NCBI RefSeq assembly: GCF_022539665.2
Contig: NC_081331.1
Location: forward strand, 12,060,638 to 12,124,637
Reading direction: 5' to 3'
DNA from: Daphnia carinata
Lineage: Eukaryota; Arthropoda; Branchiopoda; Diplostraca; Daphniidae
DNA length: 64,000 nt
The notes beneath the pieces were generated by a model. It searched no databases. It was not told where the DNA came from and saw nothing but the letters and a program-made list of their open reading frames with translations. Both the position numbers and the translations under genes were made by a program. Below are positions 24,001 through 39,094 of the stretch, one piece after another (the stretch's first letter is position 1; each line of letters starts with the position of its first letter).

Positions 24001-27000
24001 GCGCTTTAAAAAAAACAACAAAAGAACTCAACGTACCGAACTGTGGTTCCAGCTGCAACAAGCCGTTCTATAAACGACGTTGAAAAATCATGATGGAAGA
24101 AGAGACTATTACATCCCCGACTCCTCCCATTCGTGCGATAAAGATTAGCAATTTAGCGAGTAGTCAACTGTGGGCAGTTCTAACTAACGTTTATGTTGGC
24201 GAACCATGTAGACTGAAATTTTTCTACCGCATTGTTTGACTCGTTTTCTGATTTTTCGTTCAAACGAATAAAATTGCAAACGATCAGCAGGCTCAACGGT
24301 GATTTATCCGACACGGGAAAATATAAGGAACGTGGGATGGATCTGCGGTTGGCCATTATATTGAGAGGAAACTGCAATCTTGACGATCCTGGACATGTGT
24401 GTAGATTGTTCGGCTTCCAAAACGAATATCGTGTATACCCTGTTGTCTTCGTCTTTCTGTTTTCTTCTGTTTGGCCCATTCTTTGTTAGCTCCTTTCATC
24501 CATTATCGGCTAGTACCCTTTATAATGTATATTTCGGGAGAACGGAGTACAGGCGGCGATGAAGCATACACAAGTGGAGCGGACAAAAAGAAAAGTAACT
24601 ATCATTAAGACTGTCCTGGCAAAGTCTCAACTCTTTAGCATCTTTCCCTCCATTCCCAATACATTTCTTTTGCTTTCCCTACGTCATGCTTACAAGTTCC
24701 CTATTTTTTTTTTGTCCCGAACGACTGCTAAGCTGCGGCTGGAAAATTATGCTGGCCGAAAGACAGGACTAGACGCTCTGCCCGATTTTCTCCGACCAAA
24801 GAAGAAGACGAAGAAAAGCCGAAACAGAATAGGTTCCCATAAAGACTGTTGTCAACCTTCGTTTCTCTTATTCGTTCTTTTTTCTTCTCCTCTCTTTCTT
24901 TTTGTGGAAGCTATATTTTCTTATTGTACCATTCTTTTTCTTTTCTTTGATTTCCCCCGTTTTTTTCCCTTTTGTCATTGTGAAATTCGTATGGACGACG
25001 AGAGACGACTAGCGATTACGCTTTGCAATCCGGTACAGTGCCCCGCCTGCCATCCCCATTCCGCTTCGTTAGGCATTGCACGAACGGGCGCAAGAAGGAA
25101 TGGCAAATTGAATCACTTTGATTGCCTTTTGCCAGTCCATTTTCTTGTTTTCTACACGAACGCAAACGCTATACTGCTATATGGTGTTTTTTTTTTCTTT
25201 TTCTTCTAATGTTCGAGCGCGGCTGGGTATATAAGAATGAACAAAAGGGATAAATTATGCATACGTACTCTGTTACTTGCAGCCTGAGTCTTTTCTGTCG
25301 AGCCTGCCATCGAGATCTTTTCTTTTGTGCCGTATACTATTTATACATACCCCCGCAATTATTCTACTCACGCCGACTTGAACGCTTGCCACCCTACAAT
25401 TGCTGGCTTTCTGTCTTCTTCACGCGGCTTTGCGGACTGTTTAACACGTTGCGAACCGATCTATTCCCGCCCAAAATTGAATACTCTCGGCCAATTCGGT
25501 TTGAGTTCCAAACCGATGCCGAGAACTACAATCCTAATTCACCTTTCACCTTTACATGGCTTTCGAAGAGCACCTAGCATCATCAATCCTAACGCGAGAA
25601 TGCCTGAGTCGAATGTTACTCCTGCACCCCTTTTTTTTCTATGCTGGACGATAGTATCGATCGCGTAACTCTCGCTTTCCTTATCATCAGATCTTTTTTT
25701 TTTACGCCTTCTTCCTCTATTTTCTGTGTGTGCTTCTATCCCTTAACTGTCTCCTCCTGTTTATACTCTCATATATATTTATGTACCAGGGCTGGCCCTT
25801 CTTATGTTTGTTTTCCTCTGTTTGTTTTCTTCGTCGTTTCCGTCCATTGCTGCCCTTCTTCCTCGATTCGCTTTCCACTTTCCCCCCTTTTTTTTCCCTC
25901 TGCTGGCCTGTGCAGTCAGCAGCGGCACGCGTCACTGCGTCCTCTCTTGCTTTACACCATAAGAGAGATGTATATACACTTTACAGACGTCAGGGCAGCG
26001 AAGGCATTCGGCTTGGAAGTCAGCTGTATATGGCAAAGGTCGGGATAAACCTGCTCTACCCGTCATTCAAACTAACCAACAAAATAGGACCGTTTGGCGT
26101 GAGCAATACGGACTGAGTAAGGATACTCTGGGGCGCTTCGAAAAGCCGCAAACTTTTGGAGCCGTTATGGAAACGAATTGCGTTTGCATAATTGGATGCG
26201 AAACAACGCAACAACCATCCAAGTTCTTACTCAACTCGGTCAAGCTTTTAGACCTATCTATCGATTTACGTGCTTTACGCAGAGGACCCCGCTGGATGGG
26301 ATAGGCATTTATCCCTGTAAGATTAAGCGTCTTCTCTTCAGCTGGACGTCTCACCGCTACAGATAGATACACGTCTGTGGCGCGATAGTGGAGCATCAGT
26401 CGGGCACAAGTCAAATCAATTTCGTATAGTTGTCCCTCGAGAACGAGGGAAAAATAGAATGCGTTTTACGAAAATTTGCATGACGGACCTGCGCCGCGTA
26501 TCCCGGTAATGCTGCATAACGCTACAGACGCTACACATACATTTTGATACGACCCTCACACCGCCGGAAAAAAATAATAAAAATAAAGTAGATGAGAAAA
26601 ATAAAGATGTCTGCCGCTGCTGGATTATGCATTGCGCACTGTATACATAAGCATTATACAGCATCTAAGCTCCTGATGCGGGACACCAAGAGCGAACCCA
26701 GAAATATCGCTCTCCATACAGTTTAGAGTCTAAACATCCTCGAGGGGTTTTCGGCTCTGATGAATGCATAATTCGGTTTATACAGTATCATAGGATAGCG
26801 TTTATGCACGTGTGTCATTCCAATTCATTCTCGCCTGATCAATAGGGTCAACCCTTAACAAGGGGTTTGTAGTAATAAAAATTATTCCATGTTCGATGGC
26901 GGCAAAATGAAATTCAAAACCAGCGCATTTTTCGCGTCGTTAATCCGAATTCCTATGATAAATCAAGAGAGAAGATCACCAAACTAATACCAAAGCAACT

Positions 27001-30000
27001 GAATGGCAAATTTGCTGTTTTAGCTGATTGTTTTTCGGCTATGGTTATTCCGGTGGAAGGAGTTTGATTGTATTGGCTATCACTTATGTACGTCTATACG
27101 TAGTTTCAGCCAAAAATAATTTAAGAAAGGATCTAGGCGCTATATAGTACGCTTGCTGGTTATTAATGATGTAAATCTAGACTGTGTCGCACAGTTACCA
27201 TATCCCCTTCCCAGCATAGGTAACGTGTCAGGTGCAGGTGGCTTCATCCCGAACCTTTTACGCGGATCGAAATATGCGATGAGGTTGAGCCGAGTGGGAA
27301 TTGCCACCGCAATTAGAAATCCTTGTAATTTACAAGAGGGAGGCTATCCATTAAAAATCAACTGCACAGATTCTAAGTAAACGAAGAGAGCATTCAATTT
27401 TGACTAGCGAAGATTCAGGGGGTTGACTAAAAACAAAGAAAGTTTAAAATGAACAATAAAACTTTGGACAACGATTGAAACCAGTTCAGTTGAGATAATC
27501 ACGTCTTTGCCTTTACTATAAATCCGTAAAATGTTAAGATTCTATAGAATTTCCAACTTGGCCGTCTTCATTCTTGTACTGCAAACATTCACGATTCACA
27601 TCGGTTTCTATTGTGCAAAATTTTGGCGTAAAGCTTTTTCAGTTGTAAGCCTTTGCTGACGTTTATTTCCGTAGCTTGGCAACTACTTCATTCACCGTTT
27701 GGATAAGCCACCTTGAAAAGAAAAAAAATTGAAACATTCCTTCGACTTCAATATGGTAACCAGCCATGAAATTTGCCGGAAGTTATGCAATATTACATGC
27801 ACATGCTTTATACCTAACCAAGTGAGCAGAGAGAGGTTTTTGTTTTATCATAAAGCTAACAACGACGTGTTTTTTGTTTGCGTGTCTGCTGGGCAACAGT
27901 CATACGAGCCTGCGGAGTCATTGAAGCTTGCAAAAAAATTGCCTACCAATATTTATATATATGTTGTATATATTTCGTGTTCGCACGCCGTTTAAGTGTA
28001 TACCATTCAATGGCAATATTGCCAAGAGAAAAATGTGAGATATAGTAATACAGTTATCCAGTGCATAAGTGAAAATAGAGGATGTGGCTTTCAGGATTTA
28101 TTTTCAAATGAAAAAAGAAAATGTGGAAAACCAATTATATGGTCGTTTTAAATAACAGAAAATTGAAGTATTTTTTTCTGTTTGTAAAGAAAACCTAAAT
28201 GTATGCCTTTTCAATAAATCAACAGACTTCACAGTAAGTTTCTTGTTGACATTGTCCACTGCGTCGGTATGCAGTCGAACGTGAACTTCGGCCGCTGCTA
28301 CGTTTGCCCTTGCTTCAATACATTTTTGCCCGTACAGCAGCGATGTTACAATCTCAGAAGAGTGTGGACTGTCGTTCAAGTTTAACACAAAGAATATTCC
28401 GCAATAATTGCATTGGCCTTTTTTCCGTTCTCTCTTAAACCTGTAACCAAGTCCTGCCATTCCGCTGTGGCAGGTTATCAATATAGGTTGATAGATAATT
28501 TTTTACAATAGTCCCATGTATTGAAAAGCTTGAATTTTTAAAATGTCATATCGTCGGTGCAAAATAGTTTTAGGTATTTAAAAAAAAAAGATTTACATCT
28601 CTATTTCCCACTATTCGTTTCACGCCGTGACGAGCTTTATTGTCTGTTGAGCGCCCGGAGATCTTGAGCAAAAGAATGAAAGAAGATGACGGCTAGACGA
28701 AGAAAAAAAAAGAATGCGAAACGAGGACGCAGATCATTAAAGAGAAGCGAGTGAGAAAACTCCTCAATAGCCATTGGGTTAGCGGAGGCGGTGTTGAGGG
28801 ATGTTACACATCGAATAAAGAAGAGGAAGAGCTGTAGAAGTGGATGAGTGAGAAAGGACTTGCTACTGTCTGGTGCTCAGGGAGTAAAGAAAAGAAAAGA
28901 GAAAAAGGAAAAGCTTCATTCTGTTATAACTGGGTTGCTGTCGGCAAAGAATAAAAATCCTAACGAGCTTGGGATCTCGAGTGCTCTGGCATCCTCTTGG
29001 CCAGCGTACTAGTGTGATGAGATCGGTCCTTCAAACAGGCTCACTATGCGCTCTGTAAGTTGAACGAGCTCCATCCGACATATCGTGTTATAACACAGAG
29101 TGGGGAGTGGCGGGGGGGAAAAAAGAAGAAGAAAACCATCTAAACTTGAGTTTTCTTATTGAAGAGTGAACGGGTATTCTTCAAGTTTTTCTGCCATGAA
29201 TTCACAATTAAGAATCAGCGAGCAAAACTTTTTTTTCTTTCTTTATTGCCGTTTCTTTTTTTTTTTTTTTTTTGTTTAATTCTAAGAAGACCCAAGTGAA
29301 GTTATTGTTCGTGCACATCATCCCCTCTATTTCAATACTCAGGTTACCAGTTACGCAGTAATTTAAAGTGTAGTGGTATTTCAGAAAGAATGAGATGACT
29401 GTCATTAAGATGTTCTATTCCTAACAATAGGCTTTTCATTATTTTGGTAGTCTGTTTCACTTATGTTAATCTGGAAGAGATTTTCACGGCTGTCGTAACG
29501 AACATGAGGGCAACATAAAAAAGCTCTCAACTGCCTGTATCAATAAACCCTAATCCATTATTTGTTATCACTGCCCTTACGAAAACATAATTACAATTTT
29601 CTGCAATATTCTTGTGAAACCAAAGGACTGCCATATCGATTACTTGATATGTGATGTTCCCTCGTTCATGCCACGAAGTAAAAATAGCGTGCAGCCTTTA
29701 TTGCACTCGATATTGCAGCACGTTTCACGTTGGCAGGGGATTTCATAGGCGTGAGCTATACGCTCTGTGCACGCATAGTGCATAGGCACTGATTCAAAAC
29801 GTACCTACACACTTGCCATTTTTACTTGTGATTTTTGAGAATTGTCAAAGAGAAAGAAAAAGAACACAACAGAACGTAAAAAGAAGTAAATCTAAAAAAG
29901 ACGCCCAAACTCACGTTGACGCCCTTATAATGTGTTTTTTTTTTGGGGGGGGGGGTTCCTTTTTACTCCTAGTTTCTCACTCTCTCCATCTTTGCTGACG

Positions 30001-33000
30001 GTAAGTTCTTTACACATACTCCATTCTTGTCAACCGACACAGTCCTCCCTCTTACTTCTTTTTTTTTTTTAATATATTTTCTAGAGTATATTTTCTACAG
30101 TAGATGTAGCACGAAGAAAGAGCCTTCGGGTCGTCTAAGACAGGCTCTTCGGACTTGCACGCACGTTGCCCGGGTGATTTATCGCATACGTGCTGGTGAC
30201 GTTTCCCTTGTGTGTGGTGAACAAGATGGAATGATGGACAAAATGTCCGACAATTGAGATGGACAGACCTTTAGTACCTATTTTCCATATGGTCGGTACA
30301 TCAACGACAATTGGTGGGCTATAGAACGCATCGTTTTTCTCGTGTTATGTACGGCATTCTTGTGAAACAATAGGCACATAAGCGCATAATAAAACACCGC
30401 CTATGTTTGTGTACAAGGGCTTGTTCAATCTATGTGTTGGCTCTCATCTACAAGTGCTGACTTAGCAGACGCGTGTATATCTCAATCTCGACATTACTGT
30501 GCGAACCATCCTCCTCTTTATCTTTACTTCTTTTCTTTTTTACACGGAGATCTTTCACGTCTCCTTACAGTAGACGATGATATAATATCTCATCGTACGA
30601 CCCTTAGCCATCAAGTTGTGGGCCGTTATGTATGGCCCTGTCGAACACACCCTCGGTATGCTCTACTACAATATCTTTTACAAATTTATTGTAGATCGTA
30701 TACGTACCTACGTAGTTGCACATTTACGGCCAATGCTTAGGCTGTCTGCACATACACACAAACGTGGATTTAATGTTGATTTAGATACACTCGATGTGTC
30801 ATAAAACAAAGATGCAAAGCACTTTGAACGCTTCAATTTATAATGTTTTACTTTACTCTGAGCGTTTCAAAAATTCTTTGTCATCTATAGCATAGATTGT
30901 TATTATAATACACAAGGTAAATTCTAAATGCTTATCGGTGTGTCTGTGTTGAAGGTATATCGACTATCGCTGTACTCTATCGTAAATAAATTAAAGCATC
31001 GAGATGCGAAAAACGTTTGGACAGCGAAACGAGGGAAACGTTTTCCGAATAATCATAATTGAAATAGTTAAAGTGAAACTCTTGCATCAAAAAGTGTCAC
31101 GATGCCTTGCAAGATAGGCGTCATAAAATGAAACCAAAGATAAATAAAAAAACTAAAATAAATAAGAAAGTAAACGAAATAAAAAAAAAGCGTGGAAATT
31201 GAAAATGGCAGAGCGTTGCGCTTCCGCTTTCTTCCCAACATCCCAGCGCGTGGCAATCGATTTTCCGATGCATATTTATTCACTTTCGTTTATTTTTTCT
31301 GAAATTTTTTTTGTATTTCAACTTGCTCTCCCTTCACGCAAGCTCTCAACTCCTTCATTTCATTAGGACTGATTGAATCGCCTTTTACCGTCCACGCAGT
31401 AAAAGCGAACCCGATTTTTCGTTTAGGGTGAACGAATTCGAGGGTGACGTTAGGGCGTCCATCTCTTCTCTAGAAAGCCTTCATCTCTAATCGGGCAGAG
31501 ACATAAACCCTTCCATTTTTCATGTTTAATATGACGCGTGGTTACGTTTTCCTATGAAATCCCAAATGGCTGGCAGTTGCCGCCAACATCACACGCAGAG
31601 CCGAAAAACTTATTGACATGGAAATGATTGAATTTGCCTCTGCTGCAGAACTCGTGGCTCACCTTAGATAGCGTTTCAGCTGCTATAGGGAACTTATCGC
31701 TCATATGTCAACGTATAATCGCAGGAATGGTGTTGACGGCGCAATCAAGGAAGACAGTTCCCCAAAAATGGAGAGAAAAAAAAATTGAGTAGCGATAATT
31801 AAACGGTAACAGAAAATCAAATCACGAATTTGGGTCCAAAATTGGGTAAGTAATTTTAGACATATGCACAACGGCAATGTTAGGTTCTAGGAAAAAAGCG
31901 TCTAGATCAAAAATAACTATTGACCGTGTTCTACAGTTGACCCAAAAACCTTTTTTTTCCCCTTATTTTTATTACATAAATTTTTTTAAATATATTGTTA
32001 AGGCCTCATGGGCTTTATGGCGCAAACTGCAAAATCTATCAGCACACGAGTGTTTACTGAAACCTAATAGAAAATCGTGCTGGTTTCCCGTTGCTGTTTT
32101 CCTTCTCTTTTCATCTACTTTCCACTCTCCTCTCGGCCTTTTTTTTTTATTTATTTGATTTCCTCTTCAATCGCTTGCTCGCATCCTCGCCTTCAAGAGC
32201 TGCCCTAGTTTCCCATCGTCAGTTTACGCTTGTCTAATGCGGCCAACACCTCCATCTTTTTCGTCTTTTGCCGTGAGTGTTATCGTACGAAATGAACGTA
32301 TCGGCAAGTCAATAAAAGCCATACTCTCAAGGAAAAGTCACGAGTCGAGTCCCGAATGCTGGATAAACTTCCCCATCGGCCTCATTCTGATGGTTTCCCT
32401 GTATATCCAATTTACGAAAGCTATACATCACACAGCTCTATGGTGCTCGGCTAACGAGATGTTTTTCAAAATTATCCACGAGGAGTAACCGAATTCGCGT
32501 TCTCCCTCCTCGTAAGTTTTCGCATTGTTAAATAGAAATGTTCGTACCCACGATCGGTTGGAATAATAAACAAACTGTTAGACAAGCACGTCCGCCATCC
32601 GTTCCAATCTATGCATAGCAATTCTTTCTGGATGTTTCTTATTTTATTCCAACTATTCGCGTCAACATCTGTTTAATGTTCAACTAATAAAGGACAAAAG
32701 TCTGAAAACAAAAACATAGACAAAGGATTTTCCAGTGGAGAAATCTGCGTATCCCATGTGCTACTTTGATCAATTGGCTACTCCGACGAACGCTATAACG
32801 ATGCGTTAATCAACCAGAACAGCCCCCACCCTCCCCACCCCACTGCGTAAAAAAACTTACAGATTTCAAGGTATTCGTCCTAACAATTTTCCAGAATGTT
32901 ATATCCTCTTGGTTTGCACTTCTCGTCAAAACGAACTGATAGTAGATAACAAGCTCCTCGACTGCTTGTGCAGAAACTTGAAAGGTAGCCAGAGAAGCAA

Positions 33001-33482
33001 GAGACCCAACCGTGCGAGAATATCAAAGGATATGTGATTACAGCACCAGCAATGCCTAGCATGTGCTGGCAAACGAGTGGAACGACCGACAGTAGGGACG
33101 ACGACGTCGAACTCGGCTGCTTGATACCATCTCTAAATTCTGTCCAAGTAAAGTAAGACACGGTCAGTGTGTACAGTGCAAACGGTGTAAAACATTGAAT
33201 CAAAGGGAAAAGCTTGGTGTTGTACTTAACTTTCACCAGTTGTTTCGTTTCTTATTCATCGGGTTTATTTAAAGATTTTGACAATTTTTTTAGACTTTAA
33301 TCAGGCTTTTTCTTGTGGCTGAGCATATCACGCACTAAAGGGCGTGGCACTTTGGTGGATGTGTCATAAAAAGACAGTAGCCGAAACAGACTTTCTGACA
33401 ACTAAAACCAGCCAAAACGAGTGTTTTCGAGACTGTTCCAAGAAGCTTATTCCATCGTTATCTTAGTTATTAAACTTTCGAA

Positions 33483-33518
33483 GGAAAATGCTAAGGCGAA
33501 GGAAAATGCTAAGGCGAA
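33483..33518. repeat. Perfect 18-bp tandem duplication
   Basis: The unit ggaaaatgctaaggcgaa occurs twice head to tail without mismatch (33483-33500, 33501-33518). This looks like a recent slippage or microduplication inside neuroligin intron 1. No function is implied. Confidence 0.9.
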
Positions 33519-36500
33519 GTAAACTGAAATGAGGAAATAAAAAATGCGCACTGCGAGCCACCACTACACGGGATATATTACGTCAGAAGGAACGTAGTCG
33601 GTCTTTCTTTTTTGTTCTTGTAGTGCTTTTTCTTTGTTGCAATGCAGTTCAACCCAGGACGAAGAGTAGACGTCCGTACACACTATATTCAACGTGACGT
33701 GTGTGTATGTGCATAAAAGCGACATTGGCATTGATCAATGTGGCTCGTTCCCATTCCCCCGTTCCAACCATAATGAACTGACTACATAGTCTCTGGACAA
33801 CCTTTTTATGCAGCACGTCAGAGAACGACGAAAGCGCGTTGCGAGTCCTCTACTACCATACAGAATCGGTACCCTAATCGATCACGCACCAGTCCCCATC
33901 AATGTCGCAACAATTTCGATGCTGTTTTTTTTTTCTTATTATTTATTTTCCCGTCCAAAGCTTCAACCGTTATACCATAAAGAAACGTACCCTTCTTTAT
34001 TTGATACACTGTAGTTTACGACGACAGTTCTTTTTCATTCTCCCTCATACATCATACGTGACAATAAAGAATTGACCTTTCGACGTGGATAGAATTTCCA
34101 TTCGGCATTGGAAAAATCGAAAATTAAACATTGAAGACGAACTATAGCTGCTCAATGTGTGTGGCTACCGTCTTATCTCTTTCGTCCATTTCTTTTTGAG
34201 ATGCGAACATGTAAATTTGAATGAAAAGAACTTTTAATCCCGCCTCTCTCCAACATCAGGCAGCTACGCCAAAGTCTATTTACTCGTCAAGGGCCAGGCG
34301 GACTGTACGACCAACTGTTAAATGTACACACAAGATACGCTGCAGCCCCCGATGTAGACATGCGCAGCCACAGAACAACGCGAAACATTAGGCTAGCGTT
34401 CCTCGTAGACAAGGAAACTCGTCCTTTATATTCGCCGAATGATCATGAAAAGTTTAGCGTTCAATTTACAACGAACGTAAAATATTATACAGCTGTGTAA
34501 GACGACCCTATTCAAAACGGACGCTGGTTGGAAAAAGCAATGTCAAATAAAAGGCGAAGTACGCAGAGTTATAAGGGCGATCATGAGCCAAAGAACTTGG
34601 ATAAGACTATAACCCCAACAAACATGAACAGGGAAATTTTGCGTTTATCGACATTTTCAATTGAGTAAAGGGGGCAGAGCGTGAAAAAAAAATTTAGGAA
34701 TTACGAGACTTTCGCAGCAGTCGAAGCGCTTCAGTCTCAAATTTATCACCCGAATTGAGGAAAGAGGACGGCAAGGATTTCGTACAATACGGAATGTATG
34801 GCCTGTAAGAAAACGGCCATTTGCTCTCCGGTCGTTTCCACCGTGTTTTCATGGAACCCATAAATTGTGTCGCAGTGTCTTCGACACGTACCCACTCCCC
34901 ACTATGGCGTAGTCTTTTAAAATGCTTTTTCACGTCTGCATAGGATTGATGTAGGGATAGAACATTTTTCAACGAAAATTTGGTTCTAAAAAATGAAATA
35001 AAAAATGCAGTAAATATCAATGTGTGTACGTAAGCCTTTTTTCTTCCTAGAATTACGATGAACATTTCCTTCTTAAAAACGAAATTTTTGTAATGAATGT
35101 GGACGGACGTATAGACTCGTCTGTAGGGATACAAAAATATAGGAAAACGAGGCTAAAATGGGTATAATTGATAGTTCGTGTTTCAAAATGTAACATATTG
35201 GCTTTGATGAGAGTGGACAAAAAACAAAAATATTGTAGCAGCAGAGAACTAGTGGGATCACCTCGAGGTGTAGCCAAGCATGCTTTCCCCTCATAATAGA
35301 ACTAGCGTTGATGTATTTCTTCGAGTTGTTGATGTCCCCTTGGGTGATTCATAATCAATGGGACAACTAGACGAAAGCGATTAAAACGTTGCAAATTGTA
35401 AACTCCTTGATGAGTATACGCAAAAACTAGATAACGAGGAGCAAAAAAAGCTGCTGTTTTGGTTGGAATAGCAGCAGTCAGACGCATGTATAAACATGCA
35501 TCGATCTGAGTCAAATCATTATTTCAATATTCAGCAAACTGGATGGCGATAATGATGCTAATCATCTACCACATCAAGGTGTGCAAGGCAGCATATAGAT
35601 ATGGAATTACTTCACGTACGAGAATATTTTATCTAGAAGGTGTGCGGTATGCATCTAAAGATATGCACGATCCTTGTATATACGTCATAATTAATCTCTA
35701 ATTGCTTCTTCAGTAGACAGACGATTGCCAGGGAAATTCTTGGGCTGGCAACATGACCATGGGCGATCTTCAACACATCTGAAGTTGCGTGCTCATCGAA
35801 CCACTTATATAACGACCGCTTCATGCTATATATACCCCCAGTAGATATGCCTAAGAGGCTTATAACAAGCGGAGATTCGAATATCATTTGTATCTCCAGC
35901 AAAAGCCTCCAATAACAAAGCAAGTGTCCTCTATCTGCCTTCCAATATCTATATGGATATTTCCGATTCGAATCTCTCGTGAGGGCGTGGCTATACTGGG
36001 TAGGTACAGTTGGACACTGTAGTTTGCCAGTAGACACAGGCACGCTTGCATGAGGGATTCTGTTTTGATGGATACCCGTCACGAAGGGGTGCAGATATAC
36101 GAACCCATCAGAAAAGGACACAGACAGTCTTAAACAAAAAAAAAAAAAAGAGAAACATCTGAAAAGATACCTCGAAAAGAGAGCTCACATAGCACTTCAT
36201 CTACCGCGAGATAGACAGTTGCGTATATGTCAGACGTGTGCGTCTATGTATATGGAAGCTTTTGTGTGTACACATATAGAATGAGAAAGGGAGAGAAACA
36301 ATCGAGATTGATGAACGATGCGGATTCGGGCGGATACGAGCTTGTCCTCTAAAAAACATTCCGATCGAACATATCCCAACCAAGAAAAGACATTTGCCAT
36401 CATTTGTCTTTTCTCTGTGCTCTGTCTGGAACGTGTAGCTGATGCTCCATCTTCTTGGTTTTCTTTTTTTTTTTCTTTTTGTTATTATTCTTTGGTACGG

Positions 36501-38181
36501 AAAAACCTCTGACTAGTATAATACTATCGTTTTTTTTTCTTTTCGTTCTTTCGTGATGCCTTTCAGTCTTCGCCACAGACCGTAGGCAGTTGGCTACGGG
36601 AACTCTTTCCAATATACGATGGATAGGTTGCTGTTCGAATGCTAATCCATTGGACCCCACGTCCTTGATGGTATGGAGCCAGAAAGAATAAACGGACTGA
36701 AATTCGATGCAATGGCCAGCAGTCAATGTTCGACACATCTATAGAATGCAAAAGGGCCGGTAACGTTACCACCACTAATGAAATAGGCTAAAAGAATATC
36801 TTTTACATGGCTCCCAAATGCGTTTTAGATGTTCCATTTCAACGCTATTTTCTTCTGACATAAATGTTCTGTTGCTCGCAAATGCGTAGGCGAAAGGAGT
36901 CAATAAAACGATTCTTCTTGTATTCCGCAATCTTGCCGTGGCATCAACGGGTATAGTTTCGGGGAGCCAGGGCACACGTGCAGCCTGGACGAGGCAATAG
37001 ACGTCATCAACTTTCATCGACCGCGTGTTGCGGTCGGGTTGGTCGTTTGACTATACATATGCTCCGAAACATAAAGGTCCTACGCCTCAGCCATTCCAAT
37101 CAATATTAGAAGATGATTTCAGGGTATTCCACTCTACAAATATCGACACTTCTATTTAGATCTAATTTCACGTTGAAAGCGTTTTTTGTTATTTCGCGTT
37201 GCGGACTTCGTTTCTTAAAGGAGACATTTCAACTTTATGGCGTACGCTTTGTCATGAATTTTTAATTTGATTTCTTTCGTTTGTGTTTGGTTTGGGGATG
37301 GAGCACGACCCCAGCAAAGTGAGTGAACCAAAGGGGAATAAGGTCCAAGTATAGACGAACAACTGAGACGAGTGAAAGACAGGTTAGAGAAAGAGAGCTC
37401 GGTCGGAGTAATCAACTATGCGGACGAATTAGCATCCTGTCGATCCGCACAGGATATGGGAGGGTGGCCGGAAAGAAATTTGAATACCTAATGACAACCA
37501 TGGTGAAGGAAAGAATGTAGAAACAGGCAGAAATGAATAGAATAGATGAAGGAGCAAGTGCGATGCGCTGCACCTTATTTAAAGGTTGATGGGTTTACGC
37601 GTTTCGAATGAATGACAGTTCTATCTTATGTGATCGGAAGCTTTTATTGGCATTCTCTACGATTACCTCCCTATAAACTCGTATCGTTTAAGTTTATGAC
37701 GCCCGTTCGGTGAGACTGAAATAGAATATCGGTGAATCAAATTAAAGAAGCTAGTCGATTGCTTCAGTAACGTGTTTGTGCCTTCTCTTAGTCTACAGCG
37801 TATGATTTGAATTGGAAAAAGAAATTATGAGGCAAGGGCAATTCTGTATCTGTGTAAAGCTGTGAATGAAATGGAAAAGTTAAGAGCCAACAATAAAGTA
37901 TCAACACACTCATGACCTTACAAGTATTTAAAGCACTCCAGATGGTGTACTGCCACAACCGAAAACAAGACGACATTAAATAAAGTTGTAACCTCTTGTG
38001 TTAATAAAAACAAATTATTAAAACGAAAAGGTCGATTAACTTATTTTCAAAAAAGTGTTTCAAATGAAATTATCATCCATGATGTGATTACTGATGTAGT
38101 GGTTTAAATACATTATGCCATTAGTTGGATACTGGTGCATCATGGTTTCTTGTACCTTTATGCGTAACCTCCACTAAATTA

Positions 38182-38204
38182 GTTAATCACCGTTCGTGAT
38201 TAAC
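38182..38204. repeat. Perfect 9-bp inverted repeat (GTTAATCAC / GTGATTAAC)
   Basis: Arms at 38182-38190 and 38196-38204 with a 5-nt spacer. Each arm contains a TAAT homeodomain core, so it could bind a homeodomain dimer. Palindromes this short also arise by chance in AT-rich DNA. Confidence 0.6.
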
Positions 38205-39070
38205 CGTGAGGATGCGTGCAAGATGAAAGAAAGCGAAAACGTTTGAGCTTTTGAAATCGATCATTTGGGTCGCTCGGGGAGACGAGAGAAGGAGGGTATC
38301 AAAATACGTTCGAAGGATGCTATCTTTCTATGCAGAGAATGCATTTCAACATGGGAAACCATAGAAACGTTCCCATGTATTGCAGATTACTGTCATGTCT
38401 GACCTCAAACCCGTTGGCATCAAAGAGAAAATAGAAAAAATAAAAACGAATCAAAATAATTTTTGCCGCTAGAGGAAGGATTCTGCGGACGCAAAATCTT
38501 TTCACAACATTTTAGGTTAAATGGATGTTTTCCGTACTCTTCCACTATCACATTACAACAAACTCAAAAGTTGGTTATAATAGTCCTGATTATTTGCACT
38601 CAACGTGGATGCGCAGTTTGTTTAGCTTATCGAGTAAACAATGTCCACATAAAACGGGTAAAGAGGGTTCCTTTTGACCCAGCCACATCCAGCTACTGGG
38701 ATTCTTCCGCAGCATAAAAGGTAAAAAAAAAAAAATCCCTTGACTGCGACAATGGGTTGATTGCACATGAGACGTCTTTTTTTCTATTTGTTTAAAACAT
38801 TCACGAGAAGGACGGTTTTCTGTTCATTGGAATTTAAATACAAATATAGCGTATATGGAAGACATTTGCATACAGGGGAGCAGCGATGTGAAGGGGGAAA
38901 AGAAGAACGCAAAAAGAGACAAACAGATCACAGATTTCCACTGCGACCGAAAAGCAGGCAGAAACTGGGAGATGCGCGTAAAACGCAGGACGCATCATCA
39001 AACGAACGGACCGGAAGACTCTGATAAGAACCGGAATAAAGAACCAAAACATACTTATACGAAGAGAAGC

Positions 39071-39094
39071 AAAAAAAAAAAAAAAAAAAAAAAA
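39071..39094 (+). repeat. Poly(A) run of 24
   Basis: Uninterrupted A24. It lies in neuroligin intron 1, about 0.9 kb from the exon 1 donor. There is no adjacent reading frame or target-site duplication to suggest a retroposed copy. Confidence 0.85.

Noticed and set aside
24559-25209. 216-codon plus-strand open frame
   Set aside because: Phe/Leu/Ser/Lys-rich translation of T-rich DNA, no domain, and lies in neuroligin intron 1. Its length is explained by composition.
39071-39094. Poly(A) tail of a retroposed gene copy
   Set aside because: No adjacent coding remnant, no polyadenylation signal at the right distance, and no target-site duplication.
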